Source of the DNA: Beta vulgaris subsp. vulgaris
Taxonomy: Eukaryota > Streptophyta > Magnoliopsida > Caryophyllales > Amaranthaceae
Length of the DNA: 64,000 nucleotides
Direction: 5' to 3'
Assembly: GCF_026745355.1 (NCBI RefSeq)
Contig: NC_079205.1
Location: forward strand, 33,487,447-33,551,446
A program made the position numbers and the translations under genes. The notes under the pieces are model-generated. The model was not told the origin of the DNA, did no database searches, and saw nothing but the letters and a program-made list of their open reading frames with translations. Of the stretch, positions 23,701-33,715 are shown piece after piece (the first letter of the stretch is position 1; every line of letters begins with the position of its first letter).

Positions 23701-24797
23701 ACATAAATGAACAAATGGAACACCACGTTCAAGAAAATTAGTTACTTGTAGGAAGGCATGGAAGCACTTTAGACGGAGAGTGATTTATTGGAGCATTTTA
23801 CATGTAGAAATTCTCTTGAAGAGAATTGAGAAACCATAAATTTTATATAGTTATTTAGTTAATAGACTTTTGTAATAATGTATTTCGTAAATTTGTTCAC
23901 GAGCTCATGATTATTGTATACACATTTCCTCTTTAATGTATAAAATTTCAAAATAAATTTATGAATATATAATTTTATGTACATATCAATGTATTATTAC
24001 TAGTCTACGATGGTGTTAGAGTTACATTAGTTACGGATGCGTTGTAATAGGTGTCACAATGAGGCATATTATTAGTATTAGAGGTGTTGCAATAGCTATA
24101 TGATGATGATGTCGCAACTTATATGGAGGTGTTGCATTAGATGCCAAAATGGGACACAATAGGAGTAATATGGCGTTGCAATAGCTATTGGAGGGCGTTG
24201 CCATAGGCATAAAGGCGTTGCAATAGGCTCTATAGCTAATGTAACAGATATTTACATCTATTGCAACGGGTTTGTGGTAGCCGTTGCAATAGGCCTAAAA
24301 ACCGTTGCACTAGGTCTAATGCAACGGCAGCAACAGCAACGGTTGTTCAACCGTTGCAATAGCTCTATTGCAACGGTTTTGGGCTCTATTGCAACGGTTT
24401 TCAGGGGTTGCATTAGGTCATTTATGTAGCAGTGTTGGGGAGTGGAGCAAGTCAAAGTTTCCTGCTGGATGGGCGCGTTTTCTGACGAAGGAACTATAGG
24501 AACCAAAGCATCCGAACTTACCTTCTCGTCGACAATCAATTGCTTGACGAACAAGATATATTCTTCCTTAGTCACGTATTCGTCATTGGGACATTGATGT
24601 TCTTCGTGACCTAGACCTTGGCACTTCAAACAATGAATCCATGTATTGGGACGCACAATTGGAATAGATGTCGTTGGAGGTGGGTTGGACAGTTGCTCTA
24701 ATTGGAGACGCCATGTATCAAGCGAAGATTGTAACACTTTGCTTAGCCGTTCAACATTGGCTTGGATTTCTTCGAACGTAGGCAGATACGGTGTCAT
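20701..24797 (-). CDS. Gag-like zinc-knuckle ORF of the small element, split by CACTA
   Basis: An ATG at 24797 opens a frame that runs to 24435, where the CACTA is inserted. The same frame resumes at 21048 and stops at 20701-20703, a few bases inside the 3' LTR. Leaving out the CACTA and one TTG copy gives 711 bp, 236 codons plus a stop, with no internal stop. The N-terminal half has a helical segment (FEEIQANVERLSKVLQSSLD) and a CCHC zinc knuckle (CLKCQGLGHEEHQC, C-x2-C-x4-H-x4-C), typical of nucleic-acid-binding gag. The second half is rich in proline and cysteine and is not recognisable. It probably packages element RNA into particles made by a partner element. The reading frame has survived except for the insertion. 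Confidence 0.7.
21052..24434. mobile_element. 3.4-kb CACTA transposon with GCAACGG repeats
   Basis: The ends are CACTACTACA (left) and TGTAGCAGTG (right), with a 3-bp duplication TTG at 21049-21051 and 24435-24437. Both subterminal zones (21070-21205 and about 24010-24420) are arrays of a CTATTGCAACGGTT-like motif in both orientations. No CACTA transposase is recognised inside, so it is non-autonomous. The interior contains sequence unlike the ends, with apparent exon-intron structure on the minus strand (22542-22828) and a pyrimidine-rich, 5'-UTR-like segment on the plus strand (21240-21430). Confidence 0.9.
22542..22828 (-). pseudogene. Captured host-gene exons inside the CACTA (unrecognised gene)
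   Basis: Two exon-like blocks are in phase. About 22828-22717 reads ENVTNRLADMRTEKAAKE, a stop, then QEKEAARTLQQIEA, ending at a GT donor. After an intron ending in CAG, 22629-22542 reads KAIHSYQKDIASQETKQSQA and ends at a GT donor (CACAG/GTACTG). The first has coiled-coil character. The single internal TAG would be CAG by one transition. I do not recognise the protein. CACTA elements commonly carry host gene fragments, so capture is a reasonable inference, though the ORF evidence is short. Confidence 0.4.
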
Positions 24798-25349
24798 GAA
24801 ATTTTAACGCTGCACAGAACTCAATACTTGTTAGAACAGTATGAAATTTTGACACAACAAACTTCAATATGTTACGCGTCCAACGAGCCAAAAATCATCG
24901 AATTCCGATTAAGCACGCTCTGTCACGCGCTGTCGCAAGATAGTCGAGTGAAACTGGGCGACAGAAATTTGACGCAGATGTATGTGATTGCTGCGACTTC
25001 GTCACTGGTCCAAATATGCTCAAATTTGAACACAATATAGATCTCTTTCTTAGCTTTCCAATGAACCAAGAAAATCTAAATTCCGACGTGTAACGTGTGC
25101 ATACGAACAGTTTTACCGAACGGGTAGCAGAACTGTATCAACTTCGGGGTAGTGGATCAGCAGCAGGCGATGATGCGCGAGGGTGCAGGTGCGCAAGATG
25201 CGTGGGCGGGATGCTGGGCGAAGGAGTATGCGAGACGTGCGAGCAGTAGACGAAGGCGAGGCGGGTTGTGTGGGCCGTAGTAGCAGACGAAGGCGAGGGT
25301 GTAATAGCAGCGACGGATAGTGGGGTGAAGTAGCAGCAGCCACACCACT
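24798..25349 (-). other. Leader of the small gag-only element
   Basis: This lies between the 5' LTR and the gag-like ATG. A GC-rich stretch (25130-25340) produces several overlapping open frames on both strands without recognisable content. They are best explained by composition, not coding. Confidence 0.5.
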
Positions 25350-25929
25350 TGATGTGATTCTTTATGGAAGAATTCACTAGGTTGGGGCTCTTGATGTAGT
25401 TTAGTGGCTTTATTTATGAAATTTTGGATTTTTATGTTTTTATTTAATGTAACCTTGAGTATACTGGCGTATTTCGTCGCAATAACTCAATTAGTAACCG
25501 GATATGAAGAACTTAGGCGTATTTCGACTCAAAGTTCAACTGGGGTTTTTGTGGATTCACTCCTGAAACTTTGTGGATTCTCTCCTGAAACAAGAATTAA
25601 CTCAAAATTACTCTTTCTATTATTGATGGCCGAAAAACTCATTATATAGTACAAGTTTTCCTAAACCTACTAGAACTAGTAAAGCTTTAAAAGATAAACC
25701 TAATCTTATCTATCTTTATCTTAAGGATCAAGATAAATAATCACCTATATATCACACGCCTATTAAGACTCCTAATTAGACTTTGATAAGGAATTAGACT
25801 CCTAAGTATAATAGGATTCCTTTATCACTTAAACACTTAATTAAAATAATGCTGAAATTAAAACCCTAATTTACATAGAATCCTAACAGAACTAGAATTC
25901 TATATAACGACTACCATTTTTTCATATCA
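25350..25929 (-). repeat. 5' LTR of the small gag-only element
   Basis: This 580-bp LTR directly abuts target sequence CCATG at 25930. It matches 20140-20716 with a few substitutions and a short T-run indel near its right end. Confidence 0.9.
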
Positions 25930-25934
25930 CCATG

Positions 25935-26400
25935 TAAGCAGCAAATGCAATTAAAATTCTAATGGCTTCTAGTCTAGCTACAGGAGCAAAGGTTTCTTCA
26001 TAATCTATTCCTTCTTGTTGATTATAACCTTTTACTGCAAGTCTAGCTTTGTTCCTGATAATGGTTCCATATTCATCTAGTTTGTTTCTAAACACCCACT
26101 TTAAGCCAATTACTTTTTGTTGTTTAGATGAGGGAACTAGATGCCATACCTTGTTTCTTTCAAACTCATTTAATTCAGCTTGCATTGCAGTAATCCAATC
26201 AGAGTCAGTTAAGGCTTCTTCATGATTTCTTGGTTCCATCATTGATAGGAACGCATGAAATGCACAAAAGTTCCTTAACTGAGATCTAGTTTGCGTACCT
26301 TTGGATATATGCTGATTATGAGTTCCATTGGATGTGACTTTTGTTGTCTCCAAGGTTTTGGTTGAAATCTCTTATAGGAACATGTTGTTCCTCATGAGTT
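25935..26400 (-). pseudogene. Copia reverse transcriptase N-terminal part
   Basis: The minus strand reads [80 protein letters not shown] and [19 protein letters not shown], the standard copia RT entry. It stops at the CCATG where the small LTR element inserted, and the catalytic part continues at 20139. The stretch is in one frame from 26353. Upstream, the 26400-26520 region is frameshifted. Confidence 0.9.
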
Positions 26401-26508
26401 CCTTGAGTAGATGAGGAACTCTGTCAGTTGTTCCTCTTTAGCCTCGGTGGACTCAGTTCCTTCATTTTGAGGAACAGGAACATCTTTCCTCCTTGAGGAA
26501 CAGGAACA

Positions 26509-26824
26509 TCATTGATGATTATTTTCAAATTCCTCATTCCTTTCCTCTTTCACTTCTTCTTCTTCTTGTGAATCTGTATTCTTTTCACTTGGTTGTACCA
26601 ACCCAATCTCATAGTCATCAACCTGTATGCTTGGATTATATTTGTCAGATTCATCAAAGATTACATGAATGCTTTCTTCAACACACATAGTTGTTTTGTT
26701 ATATACTCTATAAGCTTTACTATGTGAGAGTATCCTAAAAATTTGCTTCATCATCCTCCTTGCATCAAATTTTCCAAGATTATCTTTTCCATTATTATGC
26801 ACATAACATTTGCAGCCAAATGTT
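26509..26824 (-). pseudogene. Copia pol linker between integrase and RT
   Basis: The frame contains DNLGKFDARR, SHSKAYRVYNKTTMCVEESI and HVIFDE, which matches the SH3-like segment after copia integrase. A deletion or frame change has replaced the expected middle of this domain (KQIFRIL). An acidic tail, SQEEEEVKEERNEEF, follows. Confidence 0.7.
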
Positions 26825-27643
26825 CTAAAATAGGTGAATTTGGTTTCTTTCCAAAATAAAGTTCATAAGGAGTTTATTAATGATAGGTCTCATCATGGCA
26901 CGATTAATTATGTGACAAGCAGTATTAACAGCTTCAGCCCAAAAGTTCCTTGGAAGTTCACTAGCAATTAACATGGTTCTAGACATTTCCTCCAAAGTTC
27001 TATTTTTCCTTTCTACAACACCATTTTGTTGTGGTGTTCTAGGGGCAGAAAAATTATGATCTAGGCCATTATCTCTGCTTAAGTCATCAAATTTATAATT
27101 TTCGAATTCTTTGCCATGATCTGATCTAATGTGCATTATTTTATGACCACTTAAGTTTTGAACTCTTTTAGCAAAGACAAGGAACTCATCATAAGTTTCA
27201 TCTTTACTAGTGAGAAAAATAACCCAAGTATACCTAGAGTAGTCATCTACAATCACAAGTACATACCTCTTTCCACTTCTGCTTTGAATTCTCATGGGTC
27301 CACATAAGTCCATATGAATTAATTCTAATGGTTTAGTGGTACTTACAATCGTTTTAGATTTGAAAGAGGATCTTACTTGCTTACCTCGTGCACATGCATC
27401 ACAAACTTGATCAATATGAAATTTTATGGATGGTAATCCTAAAACAAGATCTTTTGATCTAAGTTTCTCAAGTAATGAAAAGCTAGCATGTCCTAGACGC
27501 TTGTGCCAAAGAAGTGAATCATCTTCAATAACACTAAGACAAGTTAAATTGATTTGAGGAACAAGGTCTAGATCCACAATGTATGTGTTCCCTTTCCTTG
27601 TTCCTTCCAAGATAACCTTCTTAGTTTTAATGTTGATGATCAA
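26825..27643 (-). pseudogene. Copia integrase
   Basis: The 272-residue frame contains the HHCC zinc-binding motif (HKRLGHASF ... CDACARGK). The DDE core is marked by IHMDLCGPM, VIVDDYSRYTWVIFL and PQQNGVVERKNRTLEEM, so all three catalytic acids are visible. It would insert element cDNA into the genome. The C-terminus diverges after NTACHIINRAM through a frame change near 26880. It lies between the protease active site (about 27860-27905) and the RT, the gene order that defines Ty1/copia. Confidence 0.9.
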
Positions 27644-27905
27644 GCATTTTTCTTTATCAAATTTTACAGTATTTCCTTGTCACAGAATTGAGAAATGCTT
27701 AATAGATTATGTTTTAGACCTTCAACTAAAAATACATTTTCAATGGAGTGTAGTGGTGACTTACCAACCTTACCCATGCAACTATGTTACCTTTCTTATT
27801 ATCACCAAATGTTACACTTCCACCTTCATAGGTTGTGAGTGAGAGAAACTTGTTTTGTCTCCTGTCATGTGCTTGGAACAACCACTATCGAGATACCATG
27901 TGTTG
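27644..27905 (-). pseudogene. Copia aspartic protease remnant
   Basis: The minus strand near 27905-27850 reads YLDSGCSKHMTGDKTSFS, the copia protease active site (DSG followed by HM). The rest of the domain up to the integrase is broken by frame changes around 27660-27790. Confidence 0.75.
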
Positions 27906-28278
27906 TTCCCCCTCACTCCAACCTGCAAAAATCAACTAGTTGTTAGTTGTAGGAACCCCATCTTTCGTGGGTTCCTGTTCTTGACTAGGATTTGTTTTGA
28001 CAACCCTTTTTTCTTACTTATTGTCACATTTTTCCAATCATCTCAGATTTTAGTTGACATTGATTTATTATAATGACCTACCTTCCACAATACATACAAA
28101 ACTTATCACTAGGTAGATCAACATATTTCTTTTGTCTTGTTCCTTTTCTTGTAGTTTTCAAAACCAAGACCTTCCTTCCTCTTGGTCTGTGGTTTCTCAA
28201 TCCACTTAGGAACTTTCATGATTTTGCCTCTGTTCCTTGCGACAACCAGTTCCTTTTTAAGATTACAGATCTGTTCCT

Positions 28279-29808
28279 TTAAAAATTTTTCTCTTTATTC
28301 AAATTTTCAATCTCAGATCTGTATCCTTTCAAAGAGGTTGATCTTATATCAAAGGAACTCAGAACAGGGACAAACTCCTTCAAGTGTGAAATCTCTAAAT
28401 TAATTAGATAATTTTCATTTTTCAAACTTTCATAACATTCTTTGATTTTTAAGTTTTTATCAAATAAATCAAAGAATCTTGTTTCAACATCTGTTCTCAT
28501 TTTCTTAAGCTTGCAAACCTTTAAGGCTTGTTCCGTTTGTTTACGTTTTTCATGTTCATCTCTACATTCAAGAATTGCATCATAAAGAAGATCATATATT
28601 TCAGGCCTAGTTTTACAATCTAGTCTGACTCAAGACCATGTTGACTTACCTCAACTTTTTCTTCATCTTCTTTTTCGTCAGTGTTTGCCATGAGGCAAAG
28701 GTTTGCTGTTTCTTCAGTTTGTTGTTCCTCTTCTTCTTCCGTCTCTGAATCTCCCCAAGCAGCTATCATAGCTTTGCGCACATTTGCCTTAGAGAAAGGT
28801 GCTTTGATTCTTTGTTCCTTTCAGCAAAGCGTTCCTTGTTCCTTTCTTTGGTTTTGTCATTTTCCCAAAGAGGACATTCCTTGATGAAGTGATCTGTACT
28901 ACCACATTTATGACAAGCAGCTTTGTTAGAAAATTTCTTAGTTTTACCTTTGAAGTTTCCATTCTTCATGTTCCTGTACATCTTTCGAAATTTTCGAACC
29001 ATGAGGGCTGCTTCTTCTTCTTCTCGAATCCGAATCATCTTCATCATCTGCTTTGAGAGCAATTGATTTTGATTTGGAGCTTTCACCATATTCAGTATCA
29101 AGGTGAAGCTCATGAGTCATAAGTGACCCTGGCTGTTCTAAGTTGAACTTAGTGAAGTCTTTTGTTTCTTGAAGAGCAGTGACTTTAGCCATCCATCTGT
29201 CCTTAGGAAGACTCCTAAGAACCTTTCGAACCTGTTCCTCAGATGAAATAAACTTTCCAAGAGAAGCCAACTCATTAATAATGTTAGTAAAACGAGTAAA
29301 CATGTCTCGGATGCTTTCTTTAGATTTCATGCAGAACAGTTCATATTGATTCATAAGTAAATCAATTTTCGATCTTTTAACTTCATTAGTTCCTTCTGGG
29401 TTACTTCTAGTAAATCCCATATTTGCTTTGCGGATTTGCATCCCATGATCCTATTATGTTCATGGGGTCCAAGTCCACAATGCAAAGTTTAATAGCCATG
29501 GCATTTACTTCCATTTTTTCAAAATCAGATTTGTCATAATCAGAGAGGGGTTTTAGAGTTACCTCATTTTTGTCATTTGTAGTTGTGACTTCGAAATCAC
29601 CAACTTCAATGACTCTCCATACCTGATAGTTTTCAGCTTTGATGAATATCTCCATGCGGTTCTTCCAATAGTTGTAGTACTTCCCATTGAACATAGGAGG
29701 CCTTTGAGTGGAATAACCTTCTTCAAGTTTCTCGGTGGTATTCATTGTTCCTTGGATCTTTTTCTCAATAGGGTTTCCTATCTTACGTGAGTTCTGCTCT
29801 GATACCAA
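28279..29808 (-). pseudogene. SIRE-like gag, frameshifted
   Basis: The capsid begins near 29770 (MNTTEKLEEGYSTQRPPMFN), continues KYYNYWKNRMEIFIKAENYQ, and then in another frame SKIDLLMNQYELFCMKSKES, IINELASLGKFISSEEQVRK and VLRSLPKDRWMAKVTALQE, the UBN2-type gag domain. The zinc knuckle CHKCGSTDHFIKEC (C-x2-C-x4-H-x4-C) follows near 28910. A charged coiled-coil-like segment (28500-28279) is typical of the long gag of the SIRE lineage. At least three frameshifts (about 29430, 29090, 28760) and several stops make it inactive. It begins directly after the primer-binding site. Confidence 0.85.
29796..29807 (-). promoter_or_regulatory. Primer-binding site of the SIRE-like element
   Basis: The minus strand reads TGGTATCAGAGC two bases from the LTR end. 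It is the initiator tRNA-Met site used by most copia elements. Confidence 0.9.
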
Positions 29809-29809
29809 T

Positions 29810-30037
29810 TGTTATTTCCCTAGGAACACTACAAGAGGGGGGGTGAATTGTAGGTGTAGAAATAAACGTAACTTTTTGCGGAAATTAAAACTTAAACGAA
29901 TAAAAAAGCTAGAGGAACACAAGGGATTTTTACGAGGAAAAACTTCTTGGGCCCAACAAGAAGAAACAACCTCGACAACTAGGGATTTTAAACTCAACTC
30001 TTTCACTAATTAGGCCAAACAACTTTGTTACAACCTA
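29810..30037 (-). repeat. Partial 5' LTR of the SIRE-like element
   Basis: Only the first 228 bp (plus-strand order) of the LTR are present, matching 14681-14908. It breaks at CCTA, a four-base match shared with the target sequence that follows. Confidence 0.9.
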
Positions 30038-30415
30038 GATCTTTTTAGTTTGATTTTAGTAGTTTAATTAGTTTATAACTTTAATTATAATATTTCTAAT
30101 CTTGTTTAGTTCCTCCACACCTTAGAGGCTAGATTAAAACAACCATCTCTCTGCGGATTCGACCCTACTTCCCTACTACATTGTTAGAAGGTTTGCAGGA
30201 ATTATTTTTGACATGTGTGTGACGAACTTAACAAATTTTGGCAATGTTGTCGGGGTGGTGGTCTAGTTTTATTTAGTTTTTATTGTTAGTGAGGCTAAAC
30301 TATTTTTTTCCCCTTTTCTGAATATTCTTTATTTTAATTTTTTTTTATAATTTTTTTTTGTATCATGGTGTCATGCTATTTTGATGATAGGGATAATTAT
30401 TTTGCTAGGCAACAT
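30034..30415 (+). repeat. Second copy of the Tat LTR end and leader (target duplication)
   Basis: This matches 14302-14680 with few changes, including the LTR end, the decayed primer site and the AACAT insertion site. It shows that the SIRE target was duplicated as a 380-bp block. Confidence 0.9.
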
Positions 30416-31777
30416 TGTTATTTCCCTAGGAAAACTACAAGAGGGGGGGTGAATTGTGGGTGTAGAAATAAACGTAACTTTTTGCGAAAATTAAAACTTA
30501 AACGAATAAACAAGCTAGAGGAACACAAGGGATTTTTACGAGGAAAAACTTCTTGGGCCTAACAAGAAGAAACAACCTCGACCACTAGGGATTTTAAACT
30601 CAACTCTTTCACTAATTAGGCCAAACAACTTTGTTACAACCTAATTCTAATTCGAGCCACACCTTGAGTTCCTAAACTCAAGTTCCTGAGCCACTGTTCC
30701 CTTAACAGTAGTTCCTCTCAACTTCACTCGAAGTTTTCTCACTCATACAAGCTTCACTCAAAGCTTCTCATTCACAGAACTTCACTCAAAGTTCCCTTAC
30801 CCAAAAACCAAAATACAATTGATCGAAATAAGCTTAGTGGAATTAGAGTAAGAAAGCAAAGAACAAATGGCTATTATGAGAGAATGAAGGCACTGACACT
30901 TAATAAGTTAAACTCACTTAATTACTTAGTCAGACACATTTTGGAACTCATTTAGACTTCAATATTTATAGTGATAATCACAAAGAACGTGGGAGTAAAA
31001 CTCAATTGCATGTTAAGTCCATTAACCCATGATGTTCCTTCCCCTAAGGAACACGTTTCTCATCATGTCTCATGATCCCATGATCTCAATATGAACGTGG
31101 ATATTATTTAGCCACAACTCCTAAGTAATAGGAGTTCCTTGAGCTTTATCCGAAAATCAGTTAGTTATAAAAAAGATTTTCATTAAAACTGATTTTATCT
31201 TTAAGAAAATAATATCTTTTAAACAAACTCTTTATAAAACCGGATAATTATTTTCTTATATTTTCCGAAAAACAAAATCTTTTCTCTGAACAGATTTTCT
31301 ATTAAAACTGATTTTCAATCAGATAAAACTAATTTCCTATAATTTAGGCACGACTTACTCAATTGCTTAATTGTACCGTTATACTTTTGCACGCCTAAGT
31401 CTAGTTCCTTTTATAAGTTAAGTTCCTTTAACAGATTCGTTAAGTGCCACTTAGTTTGTTCCTTAGAAAGGAACAAACTCTCATTCTCAAATAAAACTGC
31501 CAATCTTCCTTACCATCCTTACTTTGTTCCTTTACAATGGAACTAGAAAATAAAACGCCTAGCTTTTATTCTTCTTGATCCAATGCTTGCTCCAATATCA
31601 ACTTATAGAAACTTCTTTACTTAGCCTTTGAAGTCCTCTCTTGACTTCTTCCTTGACTTTGTATTCTCCTAGTTCCTTTCATTGATACCTTAAACATCAT
31701 ACACTTAAAAAACTCATTAGTTCACTACTTAGTTTGCATCTTTGTTTCTTTGTCATCATCAAAACTAAGGTTCAACA
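30416..31777 (-). repeat. Full LTR copy of the SIRE-like element, between two AACAT sites
   Basis: The unit is 1362 bp, TGTTATTTCC...GGTTCAACA, preceded by AACAT (30411-30415) and followed by AACAT (31778-31782). By itself it looks like a solo LTR. Confidence 0.9.
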
Positions 31778-31962
31778 AACATAATAATAATTCTTGGAAT
31801 TCTCGTGTTTACAGTTTTGGTGCATCATATCAAAATCCTCCCAATTTTTGCGTAAGTTATCCTGAATTACCTCTTATGTGTAGTGAACCCCATGTACATT
31901 CTAATAGATCTAGAGCAATTTTTTCTTTTATTCGGTATGAGAATGAAGTGTTTTGGAAGTAG

Positions 31963-33240
31963 TATCATAGGCTTGATGATTTTATTGGTCCTAATCACGG
32001 AATTGAACTGTTGGATTTGTGCCTAGTGGTTTATGAGGGGGTAAATGAAGAAACTAGGATGGGGATATAATCTATGTGTAATGGAGGATTTCTATTCGAA
32101 GCACCTGATTATTGCTGGGATTTAATTGTGTGGTTGGCTAGGAATACTTATGAGTGGGAGATATCTTCTCAGATTTGTGTTTATAGGTAACTTTTGTGAG
32201 TATGTAATTGTGAATGGTTCTTGAGAATAGTGATTTGTAAGCAAATTTTGTAAATGTTTTGTATGTATTGACGTTATCGTTATTAGTTTTAGTTTATATG
32301 TCAATTTTATGTTTAAATAAATTTTTCTGATTATTTGAGTGATTTGCGCGATTCTTATAACGTGATTTTCTCAATTGTATGAGTGATTTGTAAAGTTTAT
32401 GTTCGCTCTTTCAACCTCCATTCTTTTGGCTTCTAAAGTATTACCTGCATTTTGGTACTTTCCATTTGAACCCTTTCCCCTACTCACCCTTAATGCTGAG
32501 AATTTTTTTGACTCAAAATCACGGTTGCCAACTCTAGTATCTTTGGAAGATCTCTTACTAGAGAATGGGAGAGGAAACCAACTACACCCATTAGGGAAAT
32601 TTTTTTTCCTCTTGAAGCAACTAACCTGCAACTGTAACTCAAGGACACCTACACCATCCATTCTTCCAGAAAAAATGTAAACAACTCTTGTTCAAGTGAC
32701 AAGCAGTAATCGAAATTCCTAAAACCAACCACAATGAGCATCACCAACAATTTGAACCAAAGGACTTTCTCCAACAACTAACATAACTATAAACAAATTG
32801 AGTAAGAAGACAACCTACCCATATTAAACAAACCAAAGAAACTGAACTAAACCAACACTAGTAGCGACACACGATAGAGGAACACAAGTGCAGTGTGAAA
32901 AACCTTCCAGATAAAATTCCACTAGTCGATGGTGCTGCTAGAGCTCAGTGGCGATGAAGCTTAAGGTTTCCTCATATTGAAACCAGTACATCGGACATTA
33001 CGCATACCACATTTGTGTCCCACGAGGACTACTCCATGTTGGGTTCGCTGGCGTACCTAAACCAAACCACAAAAACAAAAGGCGAAAGGGGAACGGGAAA
33101 GGGGGGGACTCGATGGCCACCATGAGGCACTCCAAGGTCGCTTAGGCAGCCCCTAGGGTTGCCATTGGTTGTCTAGGGTTTGTCCGTTGTTGAGGGTTTT
33201 GTTTTTCGCATGAGAGAGAGAGAGAGAGCGATACTAGAGA
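31963..33240. other. Degraded sequence, no gene assigned
   Basis: The first 340 bp still look like tail of the Tat-like fragment. A minus-strand open frame at 32371-32661 (SKRSSKDTRVGNRDFESKKF) has a basic, low-complexity look and no family I recognise. 33100-33230 contains a GA run (33213-33229) and, on the minus strand, a 5'-UTR-like pyrimidine-rich stretch. It may be debris of another retroelement or of a host gene. Confidence 0.35.
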
Positions 33241-33259
33241 GAAGTATTCTAAATTATAT

Positions 33260-33683
33260 GATCGACATCGAAGGTGTGACTTGGGTTGATAGTGAATTTG
33301 AGCTATTCATGAACAGTTCGAGCTCGACTCGGTGAAATTTCGACTCGTTGTGGCTAGACTCGAGTTTAACTCTAGATCTTAACGGCTCGAATGCTCGTGA
33401 ACATGCTCGATTACGTTTTTATAAATGGACATAATAGATAAATATATTTATTCTAGATATTACAAAATAATAATTTACTAGTTTTATTGTCAAAGAATAA
33501 ATTCAAAACACAAAAATATTCAAATAAGAAATATATGCTGAAGACAAGTAAACTAAATATAATAATAGGTCAAGTTTTTTCGTGAACAGTTCGATAACAG
33601 CTTGGTCAACACTTGGTCAAAGCTCAGCTCCGTCAGACCTCGACTCTACAAGTTCTGAGCTCAACTTGAGTTTGAATAAACTT
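33260..33683. mobile_element. hAT-like MITE remnant with CTCGA repeats
   Basis: Two blocks rich in GAGCTCGAC/GTTCGAGCTC-like motifs (33290-33420 and 33570-33670) flank an AT-rich core, the same layout as the other hAT elements here. Clear termini were not found. The LINE is inserted at its right side; sequence continuing the element may follow 45875. Confidence 0.4.
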
Positions 33684-33715
33684 TTTTTCGATAGGAAACG
33701 CGAGAAACCGTTTTA

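Larger units (their letters stand above)
20140..25929 (-). mobile_element. Small non-autonomous LTR element with gag-like ORF only (TR-GAG type)
   Basis: It has two direct LTRs (20140-20716 and 25350-25929), each TGATGTGATTC...CATATCA, and a target duplication CCATG (20135-20139, 25930-25934) inside the SIRE RT. A polypurine tract on the minus strand (GAGGGGGAGTT, 20717-20727) shows that the 5' LTR is the right one. The primer site next to 25349 (minus strand TGGTGTGGCTGC) does not match a tRNA that I recognise. Without the nested CACTA the element is about 2.4 kb and has a single ORF. No protease, RT or integrase is present, so it depended on another element. The LTRs differ at fewer than about ten positions, so insertion was fairly recent. 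Confidence 0.9.
14681..31777 (-). mobile_element. SIRE-like Ty1/copia retrotransposon, with nested insertions
   Basis: This is a minus-strand element. It has a 3' LTR at 14681-16030, a polypurine tract at 16031-16046, an env-like region at 16600-18457, RT/RNase H (18990-20139 and 25935-26400), integrase, protease and gag up to 29808, and a tRNA-Met primer site at 29796-29807. The target duplication AACAT occurs at 14676-14680 and 31778-31782. Without the nested element and the duplicated right end it is about 10.7 kb, normal for SIRE/Maximus elements, which also carry an extra ORF after pol. Many frameshifts make it inactive. The right end is abnormal: a partial LTR, a copy of the target, then a full LTR. 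Confidence 0.85.
14630..31962 (+). pseudogene. Remnant ORF of the Tat-like element, split by the SIRE insertion
   Basis: An ATG at 14630 opens a frame (MVSCYFDDRDNYFARQH) that runs into the SIRE insertion point at 14680. The same frame resumes at 31783 (NNNSWNSRVYSFGASYQN) and ends at a TAG at 31960. Removing the insertion and one AACAT copy leaves an uninterrupted frame of about 76 codons. Sense text continues after the stop (HRLDDFIGPNHGIELLDL), so the original ORF was longer. Position just after the primer site suggests the extra upstream ORF known from Tat/Ogre elements, but I do not recognise a domain. Nothing further of this element is clear beyond about 32300. Confidence 0.45.

Noticed and set aside
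25113..25377. Three overlapping Pro/Arg/Leu-rich open frames on the minus strand
   Set aside because: They lie in the GC-rich leader of the small LTR element; several frames are open at once, which reflects composition.
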